Source: an uncultured Chitinophaga sp.
GTDB lineage: Bacteria > Bacteroidota > Bacteroidia > Chitinophagales > Chitinophagaceae
NCBI RefSeq assembly: GCF_902168175.1
Contig: NZ_CABHOU010000059.1
Span: 62,001 to 126,000, forward strand
DNA length: 64,000 bases
Direction: 5' to 3'
Under the pieces are notes generated by a model that worked only from the letters and a program-made list of their open reading frames with translations, was not told where the DNA came from and searched no databases. Shown here piece after piece: positions 36,019 to 45,197 of the stretch (positions are counted from its first letter, which is position 1; each line of letters starts with the position of its first letter). Position numbers and translations under genes: made by a program.

Positions 36019-36062
36019 CGGGCTTAGTACTGCTGTTGGTACCCTCACCCCGGTTATAAAAG

Positions 36063-36096
36063 ACAAAACCGCCCTGCAGTACAGGAGCGGTTTTGT
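36063..36096 (-). terminator. Intrinsic terminator of the OsmC gene
   Basis: Stem ACAAAACCGC..CCTG with CAGG..GCGGTTTTGT (one unpaired A), 5-base loop, followed on the minus strand by CTTTTAT. It lies 20 bp after the stop at 36116. Confidence 0.8.
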
Positions 36097-36115
36097 TAAT
36101 GCGTTGTTGGTTGGA

Positions 36116-36523
36116 TTACCAGTTGAACTTCACATCCTGCACGATGTCGGGATGGATGCTTTTAGCCACCGGGCAGGTAAGCGCCGCTCTTTCGAGGATG
36201 GTGCGTTGCTTTTCGCCCAGGCCATGACCATCCGGGAAGGTAAATTCTACGTTAATACCAGTGATCCTGCGTGGCTCTGTACCCATTATTTTCAGGATGC
36301 TCACTTTGGTACCTTCGATGTTCCAGCCCTGTGTGCGGGAAGTGATGCCCATAATAGTAAGCATACACGAACCCAGTGCGCTGGATACGAGGTCGGTGGG
36401 CGAAAAACGTTCGCCTTTTCCGTTATTATCTACTGGGGCATCCGTTTCTACTACGGAGCCGGAACGTACGTGGGTGGAGGTTGTCCTCAATTCGCCATTG
36501 TATACTATCTCTGCGGTTTGCAT
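36116..36523 (-). CDS. OsmC/Ohr-family peroxide-reducing protein
   Basis: 135 aa cytosolic protein. The two redox cysteines of the family are in SALGSCMLT (Cys53) and AALTCPVAKSIHPDI (Cys117), with the conserved Arg18-His20-type N-terminal region replaced by THVRSGS. FSPTDLVSSALGSC is diagnostic. OsmC proteins reduce organic hydroperoxides using thiol donors. The gene is alone, with its own terminator. Its subgroup (OsmC versus YhfA-like) cannot be set by eye. Confidence 0.92.
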   Translation of the reverse strand: MQTAEIVYNGELRTTSTHVRSGSVVETDAPVDNNGKGERFSPTDLVSSALGSCMLTIMGITSRTQGWNIEGTKVSILKIMGTEPRRITGINVEFTFPDGHGLGEKQRTILERAALTCPVAKSIHPDIVQDVKFNW

Positions 36524-36684
36524 TGCCTTACTTTTGGATGTAAAATAAAGGGAAAAAACGGAGATACGGGCAACGTTTTACTCCTTTTTGCCGTCCTTTA
36601 AGTACCAACTAATTTCTGTATGTTTGTATAGGAATAAAACATAAAACGTAAAGGCACGTTTATATAAATATAATCCACCCGACT

Positions 36685-37512
36685 GTGAAAAAAACATACT
36701 TAATCTTACTGTTATTGCTCGCCGGAGGCACCATACAGGCTCAAAGCAGCAAGCAGACTAAAAAGGAAGAAAAGGAGCAGAGGAAACTTAAGAGGATTTC
36801 GCTTTTTAAAGAAATAGAAGAGGGTGAAAATACCTATAACCGTGAATTTTCGATGGGTGGCCGTCTTAATACCGATGGCTGGAGCGGTTTCTTTGAACTG
36901 GGTTATAAAAAATCCAGGAGTACCACTAACTACTTCCAGTTTGAGTTAGCGGAAAAGAAACATCCTAAGCAGGACCGTGCCACCAACCAGATTACTACCT
37001 CTCTTGGATGGTTTAATACCAATCCATATGTATACGGCAAACAGAATAACTTCTTCCAGGCTAAATTTGGTGCTGGTCAGCGTAAGCTCATTGGCGGCAA
37101 AGGCAATAAAAACGGCGTGGAAGTAACCGGTGTATATTACGGCGGTCTTTCCCTCGGACTGATGAAGCCTTATTACCTCGACCTGATGGAAACGGCCAAC
37201 GACATCAATACCCGTAAACAGGAAACCTATACAGAAGCCAACCGCGACCGCTTCCTGAACCGCGATCTGATTTACGGCGGCGGCGGCTTCGGCAGAGGAT
37301 GGGGAGAAGTGAAACTGAACCCCGGGTTACACGCCAAAGGGGGCATGCGCTTCGACTGGGCCCGGTTTAACGACGTAATCAGCGCCCTGGAAGTAGGTTT
37401 AAACGCCGAATATTACGCCAAAGAGGTGCCAATTATGGTGGAATATGATCCTAAACGCTTCTTTTTCAACGCTTATCTATCTTTACAGTTCGGAAAGCGC
37501 TGGAATAAGTAA
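36685..37512 (+). CDS. Uncharacterised exported, probably outer-membrane beta-barrel protein
   Basis: 275 aa from a GTG start that directly opens a signal peptide (MKKTYLILLLLLAGGTIQA, cleaved before QSS). The mature part starts with a Lys/Glu-rich stretch and then alternates short amphipathic strands with Gly/Asp/Asn turns (FSMGGRLNTDGWSGFFELGY; GGGGFGRGWGEVKLNPGLHA; FFNAYLSLQFGKRWNK), ending in an aromatic-containing strand as in outer-membrane barrels. Family not recognised. A TATGTTTG -7-like box at 36619-36626 lacks a well-spaced -33 box. lipA follows after 30 bp and may be co-transcribed. Confidence 0.82.
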   Translation: MKKTYLILLLLLAGGTIQAQSSKQTKKEEKEQRKLKRISLFKEIEEGENTYNREFSMGGRLNTDGWSGFFELGYKKSRSTTNYFQFELAEKKHPKQDRATNQITTSLGWFNTNPYVYGKQNNFFQAKFGAGQRKLIGGKGNKNGVEVTGVYYGGLSLGLMKPYYLDLMETANDINTRKQETYTEANRDRFLNRDLIYGGGGFGRGWGEVKLNPGLHAKGGMRFDWARFNDVISALEVGLNAEYYAKEVPIMVEYDPKRFFFNAYLSLQFGKRWNK

Positions 37513-37542
37513 CTTTGTGTTTTCTAAAAGCTAGGAATTGAG

Positions 37543-38436
37543 ATGCAAGAACTACCCGTTATAGCAGCCGAACCAGCTGCGCCAAGAGTGAAAAAGCCCG
37601 ACTGGCTTCGTGTGAAGCTTCCCATCGGAGAAAGTTACAGGCAGGTAAGGAACCTGGTAGATACTCATAAATTACATACGATCTGCGAAAGCGGCAACTG
37701 CCCTAACATGGGCGAATGCTGGGGAGCCGGCACCGCTACCTTCATGATATTAGGAAATATATGCACCCGTAGCTGCGGCTTCTGTGCAGTAGCCACGGGC
37801 CGCCCCGATGCTGTTGACTGGGACGAACCCCAGCGTGTAGCGGAAGCGATCCTGCTCATGAAAGTAAAACATGCTGTAATTACGTCGGTAGACAGGGACG
37901 AACTGAAAGATGGCGGCTCCATCATTTGGGCCAGCACCATTAAAGCCGTACGCGCCCTGAACCCAAACACTACCATGGAAACCCTGATCCCCGACTTCAG
38001 GGGCCAGTGGGAAAACCTCCAGCGCATCATCGAAGTAGCGCCGGACGTAGTATCGCACAACCTGGAAACGGTAGAACGCCTTACCAAACAGGTAAGGATA
38101 CAAGCCAAATACCACCGCAGCCTGGAAGTGATCCGTCGCCTGAAAGAAGGCGGAATGCGCACCAAAAGCGGCATCATGCTGGGCCTGGGCGAAACCAAGG
38201 AAGAAACCCTCCAGAGCATGCAAGACCTCCGTGATAACGGCTGTGACGTTATTACACTGGGCCAGTACCTTCAACCTACTCCCAAACACCTCCCCGTAGT
38301 ACGTTTCGTACACCCGGACGAATTTGCTGAACTGCGCGAAGCTGGTTATGCAATGGGGCTTGACTATGTGGAAGCAGGCCCGTTGGTGAGGTCATCTTAC
38401 CATGCGGAGAAGCATATTTTTAGTGGCAGGAAGTAA
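37543..38436 (+). CDS. lipA: Lipoyl synthase (radical SAM)
   Basis: 297 aa. Inserts two sulfur atoms into octanoyl groups on lipoyl domains of 2-oxoacid dehydrogenases and the glycine cleavage H protein. The radical SAM cluster CTRSCGFC has Cys74, 78 and 81. The auxiliary cluster is held by Cys48, Cys53 and Cys59 in [12 protein letters not shown] plus the C-terminal RSSYHAE serine. GLGETKEE and [15 protein letters not shown] are further LipA blocks. Normal length. lipB is not in the window. A strong terminator follows. Confidence 0.98.
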   Translation: MQELPVIAAEPAAPRVKKPDWLRVKLPIGESYRQVRNLVDTHKLHTICESGNCPNMGECWGAGTATFMILGNICTRSCGFCAVATGRPDAVDWDEPQRVAEAILLMKVKHAVITSVDRDELKDGGSIIWASTIKAVRALNPNTTMETLIPDFRGQWENLQRIIEVAPDVVSHNLETVERLTKQVRIQAKYHRSLEVIRRLKEGGMRTKSGIMLGLGETKEETLQSMQDLRDNGCDVITLGQYLQPTPKHLPVVRFVHPDEFAELREAGYAMGLDYVEAGPLVRSSYHAEKHIFSGRK

Positions 38437-38456
38437 ATGCTGCTGACACATATTGG

Positions 38457-38489
38457 AAAGGCCGGAACGATGAGTTCCGGCCTTTTTTT
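38457..38489 (+). terminator. Intrinsic terminator of lipA
   Basis: Perfect 12-bp stem AAAGGCCGGAAC with complement, loop GATGA, then seven T. It lies 21 bp after the lipA stop. Confidence 0.95.
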
Positions 38490-38507
38490 AGCAGGCGTTT
38501 CCCCGGT

Positions 38508-38810
38508 CGTCATGGCGAACGAAGTGAAGCCACCCGTCGCTACAGTCTACGCTACAGTAAACCTTGAGTTAATTGAAGTGAATTCGATGCAACATACATT
38601 ATGGTCGTAACCTGCGTTATCGTTACTGCGAGCCTCCCCCGGCCGTCATGGCGAACGAAGTGAAGCTATCCGTCGCTCCAGTTTACGCTACAGTAAACCT
38701 TGAATTAATTGAAGTGAATTCAAACATACATTGTGGTCGTAACCTGCGTTATCGTTACTGCGAGCCTCCCCCGGCCGTCATGGCGAGGAACGAAGCCATC
38801 CTCGTGTGTA
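38508..38810. repeat. Tandem repeat, 136- and 132-bp units plus a partial third unit
   Basis: Unit 1 (38508-38643) and unit 2 (38644-38775) are nearly identical, differing by a few substitutions and a 4-base gap. A third copy of the first ~30 bases begins at 38776. Each unit starts CGTCATGGCGAACGAAGTGA or CGTCATGGCGAGGAACGAAG, then passes through CTACAGTAAACCTTGA and CGTAACCTGCGTTATCGTTA. The 779-bp gap between lipA and the CPCC gene contains no plausible gene and is made mostly of this repeat and inverted partial copies. Confidence 0.85.
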
Positions 38811-38960
38811 GTCATTGCCTGCAATAATTGGTTGTTAGGATGGCGGGCGACGTTACCGGCTTACTTTCATGGGGATAGCGGTGCCTGACGAAATTGTGGA
38901 TGCGTTACCCGTACTTATTCGCTGGTACGCATAGCTTTACTGACGCGGAGACTGCGCACG

Positions 38961-39076
38961 AGGATGGCTTCGTTCCTCGCCATGACGGCCCGAGAAGCGT
39001 TGCTTCGGTAACACTACCTGGATATAATGCTTTTTTACTGAAGCGACGGGTGGCTTCGTTCCTCGCCATGACGGCC
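38961..39076. repeat. Inverted partial copies of the GTCATGGCGAGGAACGAAGCC repeat head
   Basis: Two copies in the opposite orientation, GGCTTCGTTCCTCGCCATGA near 38966 and again near 39052, face the three direct copies at 38508, 38644 and 38776. Each is followed by a similar CGTTGCTTCG-N2-ACnCTAC segment, so the flanks are repeated too. A related sequence, GGCGAGGAACGGAGCCATCC, occurs at 51908. This looks like a family of palindromic intergenic repeats of the REP type. Confidence 0.75.
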
Positions 39077-39215
39077 GGGGGTAAGCGTTGCTTCGTTAAC
39101 GCTACTCGTGTACCCTGGTGTATTTGTCGGAAAGAGCGATACACACGGCCAACATATAGCAGGAATAGTTGCATATGGCATTACAAGTAAAATATTTGCT
39201 TTTATACAGTTGATG

Positions 39216-39695
39216 CTATCTCAAAAACTGTTCCGGCTCCTCCGTTACATTAATCTTGTACTTCAAATCAAACACCCCCCACTCCTCGAAGTTTCTTTGC
39301 GCTTCGCTTAGTGTCATTGCGTTTTCTTCGCTGTAGCGTTCGGGTACGCAATCACCATCATCTTCCCAGAAACATACGGGGCATATTTCGAGGTGGGCTT
39401 TACGGGCAATGGTGCGGTAGCCGCAGCAGCAGCAGGGTAAATGAGGTAAGGGATCGCCATCGATCTCTATTTCTTCGTTGTGAACGCGGGAAAGGGTTTT
39501 GGCGAGGTATTCGTTGCTTACGGCCAGTAATTGCGAACGGAGGTAATGTACTGCATCTTCCCCCAGTGATAAATTCTCTTCATCTGCCAGGCCGGTTGTA
39601 ATGGCTATTACACGTTTCTCTGCACCGGATAACTGCGTGAGCCTGTATTTGGCGAGCAGCACTTCCGCTTCTTCCCTTGATATGCGTCTTTTCAT
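39216..39695 (-). CDS. CPCC-type cysteine-rich protein
   Basis: 159 aa, cytosolic. The C-terminal half has the Cys-rich CPCC domain: LPCCCCGYRTIA (Cys88-91), EICPVCFWEDDGD (Cys105, Cys108), and then TLSEAQRNFEEWGVFD. The Cys pattern suggests a small zinc ribbon. The N-terminal ~80 residues are helical and charged. Function unknown. Similar domains are found in many bacteria, often as single small genes and sometimes among toxin-immunity genes. It borders the repeat region and is divergent from the glycosidase gene. Confidence 0.8.
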   Translation of the reverse strand: MKRRISREEAEVLLAKYRLTQLSGAEKRVIAITTGLADEENLSLGEDAVHYLRSQLLAVSNEYLAKTLSRVHNEEIEIDGDPLPHLPCCCCGYRTIARKAHLEICPVCFWEDDGDCVPERYSEENAMTLSEAQRNFEEWGVFDLKYKINVTEEPEQFLR

Positions 39696-39816
39696 GTAAC
39701 CTGTGTATATATTTCCGGAAAATTAGCCATTTTCGGCCAACCGCTGTTATATTAAGCCTTCCTTTTATTTTATGAACGGGGGCAATAGTTGCTACCGGCG
39801 TGCTATTTTAGCGGTT

Positions 39817-40740
39817 ATGAGAAAAAACGTCCTCGTCATGGCCGCGCTCTTTTGTACGGCATCTTCCCAGGCTCAGTTGCGCTGGCATCTGTCGCAACAC
39901 AACAATACTTTACCCAAAAGCGTGCGGGTGTACGAAACCACCGACTCGCTTGATGGTAAACCTTTTCGCGCCTTTTATCTTACAGCGGATTTAAAAGATA
40001 GCAACCTCGATTTCGTTACCCGTGTTGGTAACGGCAAACGTTACACGCCTTCGCAATACGCGGAACAGGAAGGGCCGAAAACCCTGGCGGTCATCAACAC
40101 TACGTTCTTTTCCTTTGCTGATAACAGCAACCTCAACATCGTGATGCACGATGGGAAAGTGCTGGCGCCAAACCCGAAAGGATACTACCAGAAACGATCT
40201 AAAACAGATAGCGTGCTGGTATATCCCACCCGGGGAGCCTTTGGCATATCCAAACGTGGAAAGCCGGATGTAGCTTGGGTATACAACGTGGGCAAAGAGC
40301 AACAGCCTTATGCATACGACTTGCCTAACACCGAAGCGAGAGAACCGGGCAAATATTCGCCCGCAGGCGCTCACGCCTGGAAAATGGATGAAGCTATAGG
40401 TGGCGGACCGGTATTATTGAAAGACGGCAAACCCTTTATCACTGCCAAAGAAGAAGACCGGGCAGGTGGACTGGAAGCAATGCACCCCCGCACTGCCATT
40501 GGTTATACGAAGAAAGGCAAACTGATTATACTGGTAGTGGAAGGCCGGAACAAAGGTGTGGCCGAAGGTGCTAACTTTCCACAGATGGCGAAGATATTTA
40601 GAGACCTGGGGTGTGAGGAAGCGTTGAACCTCGATGGCGGCGGATCGTCGTGTTTGTGGGTTAACGGCACCAATACCATTAAAGTATCGGATGGGATGCA
40701 AAGGCCGGTGCCCGCAGTATTCATCATCAGAAAAAAGTAA
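39817..40740 (+). CDS. Phosphodiester glycosidase (NAGPA-domain) family protein, secreted
   Basis: 307 aa from the ATG at 39817, which opens the signal peptide MRKNVLVMAALFCTASSQAQ. An ATG at 39772 adds 15 residues with no signal-like character. The NAGPA domain is marked by AVINTTFFSFADN, EAIGGGPVLLKDGK, HPRTAIGYTKKG and LNLDGGGSS near the C-terminus. The family removes GlcNAc from phosphodiester-linked sugars. The bacterial substrate may be teichoic-acid-like or exopolysaccharide phosphodiesters. Its stop directly abuts that of the convergent SdpI gene. Confidence 0.9.
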   Translation: MRKNVLVMAALFCTASSQAQLRWHLSQHNNTLPKSVRVYETTDSLDGKPFRAFYLTADLKDSNLDFVTRVGNGKRYTPSQYAEQEGPKTLAVINTTFFSFADNSNLNIVMHDGKVLAPNPKGYYQKRSKTDSVLVYPTRGAFGISKRGKPDVAWVYNVGKEQQPYAYDLPNTEAREPGKYSPAGAHAWKMDEAIGGGPVLLKDGKPFITAKEEDRAGGLEAMHPRTAIGYTKKGKLIILVVEGRNKGVAEGANFPQMAKIFRDLGCEEALNLDGGGSSCLWVNGTNTIKVSDGMQRPVPAVFIIRKK

Positions 40741-41121
40741 TTATTTACCCTCTCTCCTATGCCCGTCCTCATCGAAGGTTTCGTGCAGGTACCACTCTGT
40801 GTAACCAGCCATCAGTAAGGCAACGATAATAACGGGACCAATAGTGAGATAAAGAAAGATATCGGTTTGTTTGTCGAAGATGAAGCCGAACATCAGCCCG
40901 ATCAATAACAACACCAGTCCGGCGCGACGTGAGAAGTAAGCGGCATACCTGTTGGCGCAGTCCCACATCTCTTTGTTTTGGGTAGAAAGAAAGGTGCGGT
41001 AACCATACCATGTTTTGATGGTTTTGGGAGGGAACCTGCGGATAAGCATGCCCATTGAGAAGAATAACAAACCAGCCAGGATGCTGGCATTAAACCAGGG
41101 GTTTTGCACAATTGTTTCCAT
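40741..41121 (-). CDS. SdpI family membrane protein
   Basis: 126 aa with three hydrophobic segments (ASILAGLLFFSMGMLI; LVLLLIGLMFGFIF; FLYLTIGPVIIVALLMAGY). The SdpI signature lies after the first: YGYRTFLSTQNKEMWDCANRYA. In Bacillus SdpI gives immunity to the SdpC toxin. No SdpC homologue is adjacent, so here it may simply be a membrane protein of this widespread family. The gene ends base-to-base against the convergent glycosidase gene. Confidence 0.85.
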   Translation of the reverse strand: METIVQNPWFNASILAGLLFFSMGMLIRRFPPKTIKTWYGYRTFLSTQNKEMWDCANRYAAYFSRRAGLVLLLIGLMFGFIFDKQTDIFLYLTIGPVIIVALLMAGYTEWYLHETFDEDGHRREGK

Positions 41122-41153
41122 CGTGGATATCGTTTAAGACGCCTTTAAAAACG

Positions 41154-41187
41154 AATGTCCCTTGTATAGGTTGTACAAGGGACATTT
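41154..41187 (-). terminator. Intrinsic terminator of the AsmA-like gene
   Basis: Thirteen-bp stem AATGTCCCTTGTA / TACAAGGGACATT with a short loop. The minus strand continues CGTTTTTAAAGG. It lies 32 bp beyond the stop at 41219. Confidence 0.8.
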
Positions 41188-41218
41188 GTTTCAAAGCGCT
41201 ATCTTAAATTACGACAAA

Positions 41219-43942
41219 TTATTGGTTTTTAGCACTGTCGGCCGGAGCGGGTTTCTTTTTGATCAGCCCGTTGAGTGCGCCCTTAATACTGCTGCCGGCT
41301 GCTTTGCCAGCATTTTGCAGGTTGCCGCCAGTGGCTGTAGAATCTTTTTTACCAAGCAATTGGTTTTTCACCTCATCTTTCACCGCAGTAATTGCCTGGT
41401 TCTTCACCGATGTAAGCGAATCTTTCACTACCGCTTTGGCCGAATCTACTTTCGCTTTCACCAATGCAGTAGCCTGGTTCTTCAGGTTAGTAGCTACACC
41501 GGAAACAGATTCCTGCAAATCGGTTTTTAACGAAGGCTTCATAATGCTACCACCCATCGCTACCTGCAAATGCACGCTGTCGCTCAGCTTCACCGGAATA
41601 CCTTTATTGTTTGCCTGCAACACCAGGTTATCGATCAGCGAAGTGCCTTTTGCACCGATCACACTGCGCGGTAATGCGATCTGTAACGTGTAATCCATCG
41701 TTTGGTCAAAGCCATGTGAGCCACCTACCAGCATGTTCATATTCGCGATCTTAACACGGAAAGGATTTACGGTTACACGGCCGTTCTGGAACGCGATATA
41801 GTTCTTGATGTCTTTAACAGAAATATCCTGCAGGGCAGTAACGTTCAGCGTAGAAGCCAGTTGGTCCAGCGGGGCAAACTTTTTCAGTACACCCTGTATC
41901 AGTAACAGGTTGCCTTCACCGTTAAGGGTGTTTAACACCGGACTCATATCTTCGCCCAGTTTACCATTTACAGTTAACTGCGAGGTTACTTTACCACCGA
42001 GGAACTGCGCGATCGGCATTAGTTTCTGAACGGTATTAAAGGCGAGGAAAGTTTGCTGAATGTCCAGCTCTTTCACATTATAAGTAAGTGCGATCTCCGG
42101 GTTCTTTTTACTGTTTTTGGTTGAATAGCTACCGCTGATATCCATCGTACCCTGCAATGCGTTACCCTTGATATGATCGAGTATAACGGCCTGGTCGGCG
42201 ATCTTTAAGTTACCGCTAAGATTGGTAAGGTCTACTTTATCGTAGTGTACCTTATCCACTTTGGCAGTAATTAAGAAATCGAGATTGTTAGGCACCACGA
42301 AAGGTTCGGAAGCTAAGGTATCCGCAGCTGCTGCGGTTTTAGGCGCCTCGCTGCCTGTTGCCATCCATTTGTCGAGGTTAATGTTATCGGCTTTAAGGTC
42401 GAGGTGACCATTCAGCGGGTCGTTTTTCAGTACATAAGCCAGTACGTTATTTACTTCACCGGTGGCATTAAAGTTGCTGCCGAGGTACTGACCTGCGAAT
42501 TGTTTTACGCTCAGGTTTTTAGGTGTGAACTGCAGTAGCAGGTCGCTCACCTTTACACCATCCGGATAATCTTTGCTGGCGTACAACATATCTTTCAACA
42601 CCAGCGTACCCTGTGCATCAAACTTTTCGTACTGAGACTTTTCGATGGCGGAGAGGTTGCCTTTGGCGGCAATGTCTGCGTCCAGCAAACCTGCCAGTTT
42701 TGTACCGGCTTCCAGTTTATAAAACTGGTTTACTTTAGAAAGATCCAGTTTGCCCTTGGCGGCCGCATCTATGTATAGATCAGATACCGGTGTTTTCAGC
42801 AACACACGCATATCCACCGGTGCATCGTCCATTTCAAGATGCGCGGTAGGCATGTTCACAACTGTATGATCAGGAACACCATCGGGGTTAGATATATCTA
42901 CCGTTAACTGGATATTTTTAACTGGTTTGGGAAGATCGGGATATTGGAAGAAACCATCTTTGATGGCCAGTTTGATACCAAAGCCAGGCATGGTAGTCGG
43001 TGTATACTCCCCTTTCACGAAACCGCTGAAGGTAGTAGTACCACTGGTCTTGATCTTGGAGAAGTCGGCCTGGTAAATACTTGGCACCAGCGACAGGATA
43101 TCTTTAAAGTCGGTAGAAGGTGCTTTAAAGCTGATATCCATACCATAAGTAGTATCGGTTATCAACCTGATAAAACCTTCTGTTGCAATTTTCAGGTTGT
43201 TGATCGCGATCTGATCGGTTTTGAAGGAGTATGTGCTGGTTTTGTTATCCACCTTTACGTCCGCATCCATACTCACTTTAGTATTGTACAGGTAAGGAAT
43301 GAGGCCGGACAGGAAATTTACGCCACCTACGGTAGTTTTTGTATTGATCGTAAATATATCCTGCGTAAAGTCTCCTTTACCAGAGTGGTCGAGATCATCG
43401 ATTTGCAGGCTCATATTCCCCTGGCGGTCTACATAACTGATGTAGGCATCCTCTATCGCATATTGCTGCAGGCTTAATGCGAAGGAAGATGAATCAGATG
43501 ATTCCTTTTCAGGCGTTGCCGCAGTAGCTGTATCTGGTTTCATGATATCCCAGTTCACACGACCATCGGGGTTTACGATAGCGTGTATACGAGGTGTTTT
43601 CACCAGTACGCTGTATACTTTAATATTTTCACCTTTGATAGCGCTCATCAGGTCCATCGCCGCTTCGAGGCGGTGAATGGAAATAAGCGTATCTCCCTCA
43701 AAAGGCGCCAGCCCTGTAATGTGGAAGTCCTCCAACGCCACGGCCAGGCGGGGGAAACGGCGGATAAGGCTGATGTCTACGTCTTTAAAATCCACTTTGG
43801 CATTCAGCTGCTTGTTCAGTTCATCTTTTACTTTCGCTATAATTTTACCCTTAAACAAATAAGGAATGGCGATAAGCAGGGCGATTAAAACGACGAGCGT
43901 AATCCCGGTCCACTTAAATATCTTTTTAAGTTTCAGCTTCAT
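41219..43942 (-). CDS. AsmA-family inner-membrane-anchored envelope protein
   Basis: 907 aa from the ATG at 43942, which starts MKLKLKKIFKWTGITLVVLI and gives one N-terminal membrane anchor. The 35 extra codons upstream overlap the divergent gene's promoter. AsmA signatures: KVDFKDVDISLIRRFPRLAVALEDF near residue 50 and the large C-terminal AsmA domain (GEGNLLLIQGVLKKF, LNVTALQDISVKDIK). AsmA/TamB-like proteins form long beta-grooves thought to move phospholipid between membranes. The last ~130 residues are Ala/Lys/Val-rich and helical (KAKVDSAKAVVKDSLTSVK). Divergent from the TrmH-type gene. Confidence 0.92.
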   Translation of the reverse strand: MKLKLKKIFKWTGITLVVLIALLIAIPYLFKGKIIAKVKDELNKQLNAKVDFKDVDISLIRRFPRLAVALEDFHITGLAPFEGDTLISIHRLEAAMDLMSAIKGENIKVYSVLVKTPRIHAIVNPDGRVNWDIMKPDTATAATPEKESSDSSSFALSLQQYAIEDAYISYVDRQGNMSLQIDDLDHSGKGDFTQDIFTINTKTTVGGVNFLSGLIPYLYNTKVSMDADVKVDNKTSTYSFKTDQIAINNLKIATEGFIRLITDTTYGMDISFKAPSTDFKDILSLVPSIYQADFSKIKTSGTTTFSGFVKGEYTPTTMPGFGIKLAIKDGFFQYPDLPKPVKNIQLTVDISNPDGVPDHTVVNMPTAHLEMDDAPVDMRVLLKTPVSDLYIDAAAKGKLDLSKVNQFYKLEAGTKLAGLLDADIAAKGNLSAIEKSQYEKFDAQGTLVLKDMLYASKDYPDGVKVSDLLLQFTPKNLSVKQFAGQYLGSNFNATGEVNNVLAYVLKNDPLNGHLDLKADNINLDKWMATGSEAPKTAAAADTLASEPFVVPNNLDFLITAKVDKVHYDKVDLTNLSGNLKIADQAVILDHIKGNALQGTMDISGSYSTKNSKKNPEIALTYNVKELDIQQTFLAFNTVQKLMPIAQFLGGKVTSQLTVNGKLGEDMSPVLNTLNGEGNLLLIQGVLKKFAPLDQLASTLNVTALQDISVKDIKNYIAFQNGRVTVNPFRVKIANMNMLVGGSHGFDQTMDYTLQIALPRSVIGAKGTSLIDNLVLQANNKGIPVKLSDSVHLQVAMGGSIMKPSLKTDLQESVSGVATNLKNQATALVKAKVDSAKAVVKDSLTSVKNQAITAVKDEVKNQLLGKKDSTATGGNLQNAGKAAGSSIKGALNGLIKKKPAPADSAKNQ

Positions 43943-44015
43943 AGGTATGCTTGATTTTTCCAATAATGCATGAAGATATAACAATTTCCCTGTAAACGGT
44001 AAACCGCAAAACGTA

Positions 44016-44044
44016 TTGCGGTGTGCGGGCAATTCGTACTTTTG
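44016..44044 (+). promoter_or_regulatory. Promoter of the TrmH-type methyltransferase gene
   Basis: TTG at 44016-44018, 18-bp spacer, TACTTTTG at 44037-44044. The predicted start near 44050 supports translation from the ATG at 44067 and not from an upstream in-frame codon at 44016. Confidence 0.55.
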
Positions 44045-44066
44045 CACGAGATCAGTTTACAAGCCA

Positions 44067-44672
44067 ATGACTCCGGAACGTAGTGAAAGATTAACAACCG
44101 TTTTAAACAGGCGGCAGCCTGACCTTACCGTGGTGCTGGAAAATGTGGAAGACCCGCATAATATATCTGCGGTGATGCGTACCGCCGACTCTGTTGGCAT
44201 CCAGGATATTTACGTATTGACCACCCGCATACCGCGGCACAAAAATTGGGGGTTCCGTAGTTCATCGAGCGCCAGGAAGTGGCTGACGGTACATGAATTC
44301 GATAATACAGAGGAATGTATGGCCGCCCTGCGCCAGAAATATAACAAGATCTTAACCACGCACTTAAGTTCAGACGCGGTTAGTTTATACGATATCGACT
44401 TTTCGGGCTCCATTGCACTGGTATTTGGCAATGAAAGGTTTGGAGTAAGCGAGGAAGTACGTAAGCATGCGGACGGCAACTTTATTGTGCCGCAGCTTGG
44501 CATCATTAAATCGCTGAACATTTCGGTGGCCTGCGCCGTTAGCATATATGAGGCAATGCGCCAGAAAACACTGGCCGGTCACTACAACGAAACCCGCCTG
44601 CCCGGGGAACAATACAACACCCTGCTGGCCGAATGGGGCTTTAAAATGGAAGAAGAAGGCAAAGAAGAATAG
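44067..44672 (+). CDS. TrmH-family tRNA/rRNA 2'-O-methyltransferase (SpoU class)
   Basis: 201 aa from the ATG at 44067. SPOUT-fold motifs: VLENVEDPHNISAVMRTADSVG (motif 1 with catalytic Arg), LVFGNERFGVSEEV (motif 2) and IIKSLNISVACAVSIYEAMRQ (motif 3, knot). The order and the GFRSSSSARKW segment are closest to TrmH, which 2'-O-methylates G18 of tRNA. rRNA methyltransferases of the same class are the alternative. It is followed after 45 bp by the thioredoxin-like gene. Confidence 0.9.
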   Translation: MTPERSERLTTVLNRRQPDLTVVLENVEDPHNISAVMRTADSVGIQDIYVLTTRIPRHKNWGFRSSSSARKWLTVHEFDNTEECMAALRQKYNKILTTHLSSDAVSLYDIDFSGSIALVFGNERFGVSEEVRKHADGNFIVPQLGIIKSLNISVACAVSIYEAMRQKTLAGHYNETRLPGEQYNTLLAEWGFKMEEEGKEE

Positions 44673-44717
44673 TTATATACAGCACAGAGAGAACAGTAAC
44701 CATTAAAAGTGCATGAG

Positions 44718-45197
44718 ATGAAAAGAAGCAGTTTGCTAGCAGCCATGCTGTTGAGCGCCGGTATGGTGTTCGCACAGCGATCCATCCCCAGTCTTAAAAT
44801 AGACGACCTCGAAAAACTGGTACAGTCGGGCGACAGCGCGTACGTGGTAAACCTTTGGGCCACCTGGTGTGCGCCCTGCATACAGGAAATACCTGCCTTC
44901 GAGAAACAGGCGAAAGCGCTGAAGGGGAAACCGGTAAAATTCATCTTTGTAAGCCTGGATATGAGCGACGCCTATCCGGGGGATATCCAATCTTTCGCTA
45001 AACGCAGGAACATGCGTTCATCCATCGTATGGCTGAACGAGCCAAATGCCAACTCCTTCGCCTCGCGGATAGACCCACGCTGGAAAGGCAGCATTCCCTG
45101 CACGATTTTCATCAACCCCAAAAAAGGATACCGGAAATTTGTAGAGGGCCAGATGAGTAAAGAGGCCTTGCAGAAAGAGGTAGATGCTTTATTATAG
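44718..45197 (+). CDS. TlpA-like periplasmic thioredoxin-fold protein
   Basis: 159 aa from the ATG at 44718, opening the signal peptide MKRSSLLAAMLLSAGMVFAQ. The redox site WATWCAPC at 47-54 (Cys51, Cys54) and the cis-Pro region GSIPCTIFINP define a thioredoxin/TlpA fold. The extra Cys directly after the cis-Pro is uncommon. Exported TlpA proteins reduce or isomerise disulfides, for example for cytochrome c maturation. Its end overlaps the convergent maf gene by 6 bp. Confidence 0.88.
   Translation: MKRSSLLAAMLLSAGMVFAQRSIPSLKIDDLEKLVQSGDSAYVVNLWATWCAPCIQEIPAFEKQAKALKGKPVKFIFVSLDMSDAYPGDIQSFAKRRNMRSSIVWLNEPNANSFASRIDPRWKGSIPCTIFINPKKGYRKFVEGQMSKEALQKEVDALL

Noticed and set aside
35912..36601. 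229-codon frame across the OsmC gene, plus strand
   Set aside because: Antisense to a well-supported OsmC gene and its terminator, and runs through the MITE end; no domain visible.
36619..36626. TATGTTTG as promoter of the gene at 36685
   Set aside because: The only TTTG upstream is 28 bp away, outside the usual 17-23 bp spacing.
38508..38810. CRISPR array
   Set aside because: Repeat units are 132-136 bp and nearly identical throughout, with no short repeats alternating with unique spacers and no cas genes.
38894..39190. 98-codon frame between lipA and the CPCC gene
   Set aside because: Made of the inverted repeat copies; the translation has no protein-like pattern.
40741..41121. SdpI as immunity gene of a toxin locus
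   Set aside because: No SdpA, SdpB or SdpC-like gene adjacent; neighbours are a glycosidase and an AsmA protein.
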